DNA of 64,000 nucleotides from contig NZ_CP104307.1 in the NCBI RefSeq assembly GCF_025252405.1, forward strand, positions 1,178,001 to 1,242,000, in the 5' to 3' direction. The stretch is from Flavobacterium sp. TR2. GTDB lineage: Bacteria > Bacteroidota > Bacteroidia > Flavobacteriales > Flavobacteriaceae. Each line of letters opens with the position of its first letter. Within the stretch, counting starts at the first letter, position 1. The translations under genes and the position numbers were made by a program. Below are positions 60,468-64,000 of this stretch, piece after piece. The notes beneath the pieces are model-generated. The model saw only the letters and a list, made by a program, of their open reading frames with translations. It ran no database searches and had not been told where the DNA came from.

Positions 60468-61007
60468 ATGGCTATAGCAAAACCTTTTAACCTAACTAAG
60501 TGGATAGACGAAAACCGTCATTTACTTAAACCGCCTGTTGGAAATAAAAATCTTTACGTAGATTCTGGAGATTATATTGTAATGATTGTGGCAGGACCAA
60601 ATGCCCGAAAAGATTATCATTATAACGAAACAGAAGAGCTTTTTTATCAGTTAGAAGGAAGCATAAAAGTTGTCATTCAGGAAGATGGACAGCGTAAAGA
60701 AATGGAATTAAATGCTGGCGATATGTATCTGCATCCAGCTAAAGTGCCGCATTCTCCTGTTCGTTCAGAAGGCTCTATCGGGCTTGTAATTGAGCGTAAA
60801 CGTGCAGGACAAGGTTTTACAGATGGTTTGCTTTGGCATTGTGATAATTGTAATCATAAATTGTACGAAGTGTATTTTGAACTTCATAATATCGAGAAAG
60901 ATTTTCTGCCTCATTTTGAACATTTCTATAATTCAGAAGAATTAAGAACCTGCGATAATTGCGGAACTGTTATGGAAACTGATCCGAGATTTGTAGCGAA
61001 GAAATAA
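60468..61007 (+). CDS. 3-hydroxyanthranilate 3,4-dioxygenase
   Basis: Opens the ring of 3-hydroxyanthranilate in the kynurenine route from tryptophan to quinolinate/NAD. From the ATG at 60468 it has 179 residues and begins MAIAKPFNLTKWIDENRH. The cupin has iron ligands in DYHYNETEELFYQLEG (His and Glu) and YLHPAKVPHSPVR (His). The C-terminus has two CxxC pairs, CDNC near residue 124 and CDNC near 162, the rubredoxin-like iron site of bacterial and fungal enzymes. No other kynurenine gene lies in the window. An 18-residue longer frame is rejected because it starts in the preceding repeat. Confidence 0.94.
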   Translation: MAIAKPFNLTKWIDENRHLLKPPVGNKNLYVDSGDYIVMIVAGPNARKDYHYNETEELFYQLEGSIKVVIQEDGQRKEMELNAGDMYLHPAKVPHSPVRSEGSIGLVIERKRAGQGFTDGLLWHCDNCNHKLYEVYFELHNIEKDFLPHFEHFYNSEELRTCDNCGTVMETDPRFVAKK

Positions 61008-61024
61008 ATAAATTTTTAACACAG

Positions 61025-61055
61025 AAACCCGTTAGGTTTTTAAAACCTGACGGGT
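61025..61055. repeat. AACCCGTTAGGTTTT palindrome, likely terminator
   Basis: AAACCCGTTAGGTTTT faces AAAACCTGACGGGTTT as a near-perfect palindrome just after the dioxygenase gene. It can act as a terminator in both directions and resembles a repeat common in Bacteroidota. Confidence 0.75.
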
Positions 61056-61088
61056 TTGTAAATATGAATAGATTAATATAATTTTGAA

Positions 61089-61298
61089 ATGAATACTGAA
61101 AATAATAATAAACTAGGCGATGAAGAAAAGTTTATTTTAGAATTAAAAGCCGAAATTGAGCAAGCAAAAGAAGAACTTCGTACAGGTAATTTTATTACGC
61201 ATGAAGAAATGCTAATTGAATTAGAACAAAAGGGTTTTATTAAAAGAAGTGATCTTGATCTTTATATTCAAAAAGCACTTTTGACAAGTAAATTATAA
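61089..61298 (+). CDS. Small antitoxin-like protein without a visible toxin
   Basis: A 69-residue acidic helical protein. The middle (LKAEIEQAKEELRTGNFITH) followed by EEMLIELEQKGF resembles the C-terminal toxin-binding part of some small type II antitoxins or addiction-module components. No RelE/ParE-like gene follows; the next gene is convergent and overlaps its end by 6 bp. It may be an orphan antitoxin or an unrelated small protein. Resemblance is weak. Confidence 0.5.
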   Translation: MNTENNNKLGDEEKFILELKAEIEQAKEELRTGNFITHEEMLIELEQKGFIKRSDLDLYIQKALLTSKL

Positions 61299-62249
61299 TT
61301 CTAATTTCCTTCCCTGCTCAGGATAAATAATTTTCAAGCCTAAATCATTTTGAGCTTTTAACTGTTCTTTTATTTTAGCAATATTTTTTGACGGCGGTTT
61401 TAAATGTGTGATGATGATTTTGAAGTTTTCCAGAGAACCTTTTCCTGCTAAATCTTCTAAAACATGAAGTTCTTTCATTAAATAATTCGGGGTCAAATGG
61501 CCAAATAAAAACTTGTCTGGCTGCTCGTTAGGAAACGAAACTTCGATAAAAATTCCTTTTAATTGTTTTTCTTTAATCAATGGCGCTACAGCGGTCCATA
61601 AATCGCGAAGATTATTGCTTTTTTCAACTTCATCTGGACCCGTATCTCCCAAATATAGCGCATAATCATTCTCATTTTTAATCAAGAAAGCAGTGCTTTC
61701 AAACGGATTAACATGGCTTAAAGAAAATGCTTTAACTGTCATTTTGGTATTAGTTAAAGAAGTTTCTTCTCCTAAATTTAAAGTCTGGAAATGGTATTTT
61801 TTTAAAGGGAAACCCGGGCCTGCGTCTCCAAAATTTGCCCATGTCTGATCGTTGAAATAATGAATTTCCATCATTTCCATACATTTATTAGTCGCATAGA
61901 CAGTTTTGGAAGAATCGGCAGGAGAATTTATAATCAGACCTGAAACATGATCCAAATGGGCATGAGAAATTAAATATCCTTTGATGTATTTTCGTAAAAC
62001 TTCACTTGTAGAAACTTTAAAAGTTTTCTTTTCTATGGACTTTTCGATTCCGGCATTTACAGTTCCAGCATCAAGGCAGATATAATCGGTTGTGTTTGAT
62101 GGAGCGATTAGATAAGCTGAAAGATTTTTTTCATCAATGCCTCCTTTTATTCCCAACGGAACTACAGAAAAAGAAGTTTTTGCTTTTTGAGAAAATATAT
62201 TGGCTGTAACTAAAAGAAAACAAAGAAGAAGCCTAGGATAAAAGGTCAT
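61293..62249 (-). CDS. Class II 3',5'-cyclic-nucleotide phosphodiesterase, exported
   Basis: A 318-residue MBL-fold phosphodiesterase of the class II cyclic nucleotide type. The signal peptide ends LVTANIFSQ. The class marks are LISHAHLDHVSGLIINSPAD (HxHxDH), YALYLGDTGPDEVEKS, and IFIEVSFPNEQPDKFLFGHL near the end, then IIITHLKPPS. It should act in the periplasm or outside, degrading cAMP or other cyclic nucleotides from the surroundings. Substrate preference is not readable. Confidence 0.85.
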   Translation of the reverse strand: MTFYPRLLLCFLLVTANIFSQKAKTSFSVVPLGIKGGIDEKNLSAYLIAPSNTTDYICLDAGTVNAGIEKSIEKKTFKVSTSEVLRKYIKGYLISHAHLDHVSGLIINSPADSSKTVYATNKCMEMMEIHYFNDQTWANFGDAGPGFPLKKYHFQTLNLGEETSLTNTKMTVKAFSLSHVNPFESTAFLIKNENDYALYLGDTGPDEVEKSNNLRDLWTAVAPLIKEKQLKGIFIEVSFPNEQPDKFLFGHLTPNYLMKELHVLEDLAGKGSLENFKIIITHLKPPSKNIAKIKEQLKAQNDLGLKIIYPEQGRKLEL

Positions 62250-62385
62250 ATTTTAAAATTTAAGTAATGCAAATTTCATTAAATAAATTCAATAATGAAG
62301 TTTCGTTTCTGTTAATACTATAAAATAAACTTAAATTTACTTTCATTTATGGATTACCTTCAATGGGAAATTAATTCTAAAACAA

Positions 62386-62393
62386 TATCTTTA
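62386..62393 (+). promoter_or_regulatory. Candidate -7 element of the aldehyde dehydrogenase
   Basis: TATCTTTA is one base from TAnnTTTG, 36 bp before the ATG at 62430. It supports that ATG over the in-frame ATG at 62349. Confidence 0.4.
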
Positions 62394-62429
62394 CATAAAA
62401 ATATAACAATTTTAACCAAAAAAGTTACA

Positions 62430-63983
62430 ATGACAACAATAGCATCGCAATTTGGAATGAATGAAGCTCTTGAAAAATTGGGCATCAAGAAAATTAATGA
62501 AGGAACATCAACAGGAATTAATAATTTTTCATCTGGAGAAATTCTAGAAAGTTATTCGCCAGTTGACGGAAAATTAATTGCTTCGGTAAAAATGTCAACT
62601 GCTGAGGATTACGAAAAAGCAATTCAAAAAGCAGCAGAAGCTTTTAAAACTTTTAGATTGATTCCAGCACCGCAGCGTGGAGAAATTGTACGTCAGTTTG
62701 GAGAAAAATTGAGACAAAATAAAGAAGCTTTGGGAAAACTTGTCTCTTACGAAATGGGAAAATCATTTCAGGAAGGTCTTGGAGAAGTTCAGGAAATGAT
62801 TGACATCTGTGATTTTGCGGTTGGTTTATCTCGCCAGCTTCACGGGTTGACGATGCATTCTGAAAGACCAGGCCACCGTATGTATGAGCAATATCATCCA
62901 TTGGGAATTGTCGGAATCATTTCGGCGTTTAATTTTCCGGTTGCAGTTTGGTCTTGGAACACCGCTTTAGCATGGATTTCTGGTGATGTCTGCGTTTGGA
63001 AACCTTCTGAAAAGACACCTCTTTGCGGTATTGCTTGCCAAAATATTATAGCGCAGGTTATTAAAGAAAATAATCTTCCAGAAGGAATTTCGTGTCTAAT
63101 AAACGGTGATTATAAAATAGGAGAGTTGCTGACTGCAGATACTCGTATTCCGCTTATTTCTGCGACAGGTTCAACCAGAATGGGGAAAATTGTTGCTCAG
63201 ACCGTGGCAGGAAGATTGGGTAAATCATTATTAGAGCTTGGAGGAAACAATGCAATTATTGTTACTCCAGATGCCGATATTAAAATGACAGTTATTGGAG
63301 CTGTTTTTGGAGCTGTTGGAACCGCTGGACAGCGTTGCACTTCAACTAGAAGACTGATTATTCATGAAAGTATTTATGATAAAGTAAAAGATGCATTGGT
63401 TGCAGCTTATAAACAGTTGAGAATCGGAAATCCGCTTGACGAAAATAATCATGTTGGCCCGCTAATTGATACTCATGCTGTCGAAATGTACGCGGCGGCA
63501 TTAAATAAAGTTGTAGCTGAAGGAGGAAAAATTTTGGTTGAGGGAGGAGTGCTTTCTGGTGAAGGCTATGAAAGCGGCTGTTATGTAAAACCTGCAATCG
63601 CAGAAGCCGAAAATTCTTTTGAAATTGTACAGCACGAAACTTTTGCTCCAGTTTTATATTTGATTAAATATTCTGGAGAAGTTGAGAATGCTATTGAAAT
63701 TCAAAATGGCGTTGCTCAAGGATTGTCTTCTGCAATTATGACGAATAATTTGCGCGAAGCAGAAAGATTTTTATCGGCAATAGGTTCTGATTGTGGAATT
63801 GCCAACGTAAACATCGGAACGTCTGGTGCAGAAATCGGCGGTGCTTTTGGCGGTGAAAAAGAAACTGGAGGCGGACGCGAATCAGGATCTGATGCTTGGA
63901 AAATTTATATGAGACGCCAAACCAATACAATCAATTATACTACAAATCTTCCGCTTGCACAGGGAATTAAATTTGATTTGTAA
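62430..63983 (+). CDS. ALDH7-type (antiquitin-like) aldehyde dehydrogenase
   Basis: A 517-residue NAD-dependent aldehyde dehydrogenase of the ALDH7 branch, typically alpha-aminoadipic semialdehyde dehydrogenase in lysine or pipecolate breakdown. It begins MTTIASQFGMNEALEKLG. Motifs are IISAFNFPVAVWSWNTALAW, FNFPVAVW with the usual Asn, the catalytic glutamate in LLELGGNNAI and the catalytic cysteine in GQRCTSTRR. IGTSGAEIGGAFGGEKETGG near the end is an ALDH7 mark. The 81-bp upstream extension is rejected because it crosses a promoter-like element and has no family counterpart. It lacks a lysine-pathway neighbour here. Confidence 0.92.
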   Translation: MTTIASQFGMNEALEKLGIKKINEGTSTGINNFSSGEILESYSPVDGKLIASVKMSTAEDYEKAIQKAAEAFKTFRLIPAPQRGEIVRQFGEKLRQNKEALGKLVSYEMGKSFQEGLGEVQEMIDICDFAVGLSRQLHGLTMHSERPGHRMYEQYHPLGIVGIISAFNFPVAVWSWNTALAWISGDVCVWKPSEKTPLCGIACQNIIAQVIKENNLPEGISCLINGDYKIGELLTADTRIPLISATGSTRMGKIVAQTVAGRLGKSLLELGGNNAIIVTPDADIKMTVIGAVFGAVGTAGQRCTSTRRLIIHESIYDKVKDALVAAYKQLRIGNPLDENNHVGPLIDTHAVEMYAAALNKVVAEGGKILVEGGVLSGEGYESGCYVKPAIAEAENSFEIVQHETFAPVLYLIKYSGEVENAIEIQNGVAQGLSSAIMTNNLREAERFLSAIGSDCGIANVNIGTSGAEIGGAFGGEKETGGGRESGSDAWKIYMRRQTNTINYTTNLPLAQGIKFDL

Positions 63984-64000
63984 TTATTATAATATGTAAT

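Noticed and set aside
61089..61298. Complete toxin-antitoxin module
   Set aside because: Only a weakly antitoxin-like small gene is present; no toxin gene follows or precedes it.
60468..63983. A kynurenine-degradation pair: 3-hydroxyanthranilate dioxygenase with the aldehyde dehydrogenase acting on aminomuconate semialdehyde
   Set aside because: The aldehyde dehydrogenase has ALDH7 (antiquitin-like) marks rather than those of aminomuconate semialdehyde dehydrogenase, and three unrelated features lie between.

Overview
The window is typical Bacteroidota, almost certainly a Flavobacterium-type genome. It is AT-rich. Promoters look like the Flavobacterium consensus (TTG, about 19 bp, then TAnnTTTG). 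It carries type IX secretion (T9SS) sorting domains, SprB-like and DUF5689/DUF3078/DUF2480/DUF5683 families, a TonB receptor next to a lipoprotein, and an SDR-type L-threonine dehydrogenase of the kind known from Flavobacterium frigidimaris. The species cannot be named from the sequence alone.

Layout. 1-1.9 kb: the end of an unidentified gene, a tandem array of 221/226-bp units, and two identical tRNA-Asn genes. 2-12.8 kb: rseP, an OYE-type flavin oxidoreductase, a Gfo/Idh/MocA oxidoreductase, an MFS transporter, a TonB receptor/DUF5689 pair and a secreted protein. 13-14.2 kb: hflX. 14.3-24.8 kb: a complete SUF iron-sulfur assembly cluster on the minus strand (sufA-B-C-[four-helix-bundle gene]-D // sufS-lipoprotein-sufE-sufT-DUF2480-DUF3078). 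It is split by an opposite-strand serine hydrolase, and almost every gap holds a palindromic or heptameric repeat. 25-27 kb: a coiled-coil membrane protein and an MBL hydrolase. 27-36.7 kb: two large T9SS-secreted leucine-rich-repeat proteins and an FnIII lipoprotein, apparently co-regulated through a shared palindrome. 37-40.6 kb: a subtilase and an M1 peptidase.

40.8-50.1 kb is the most interesting accessory region. It is a tightly overlapping operon: twin unknown proteins, then a LysM/PAAR-like (DUF4280) effector with a lambda-type lysozyme plus an M23 endopeptidase at its C-terminus, then a candidate immunity lipoprotein. It is followed by a promoterless, 5'-truncated second toxin module (another muramidase-like domain plus M23) with its own lipoprotein. 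A 374-bp block before the toxin domain is shared by both modules, as expected for a toxin-swapping cassette.

50-64 kb: L-threonine dehydrogenase, a lipoprotein/mfd pair, DUF5683, a candidate structured RNA of about 230 nt with its own promoter and terminator, an ACT-domain protein, yraN, an S66 carboxypeptidase, a secreted EEP nuclease/phosphatase-like protein, 3-hydroxyanthranilate dioxygenase, a small acidic protein, a class II cyclic-nucleotide phosphodiesterase and an ALDH7-type dehydrogenase.

All functional calls come from reading motifs and family resemblance by eye. No database search was run. Coordinates of short sites were counted by hand and may be off by a base or two.
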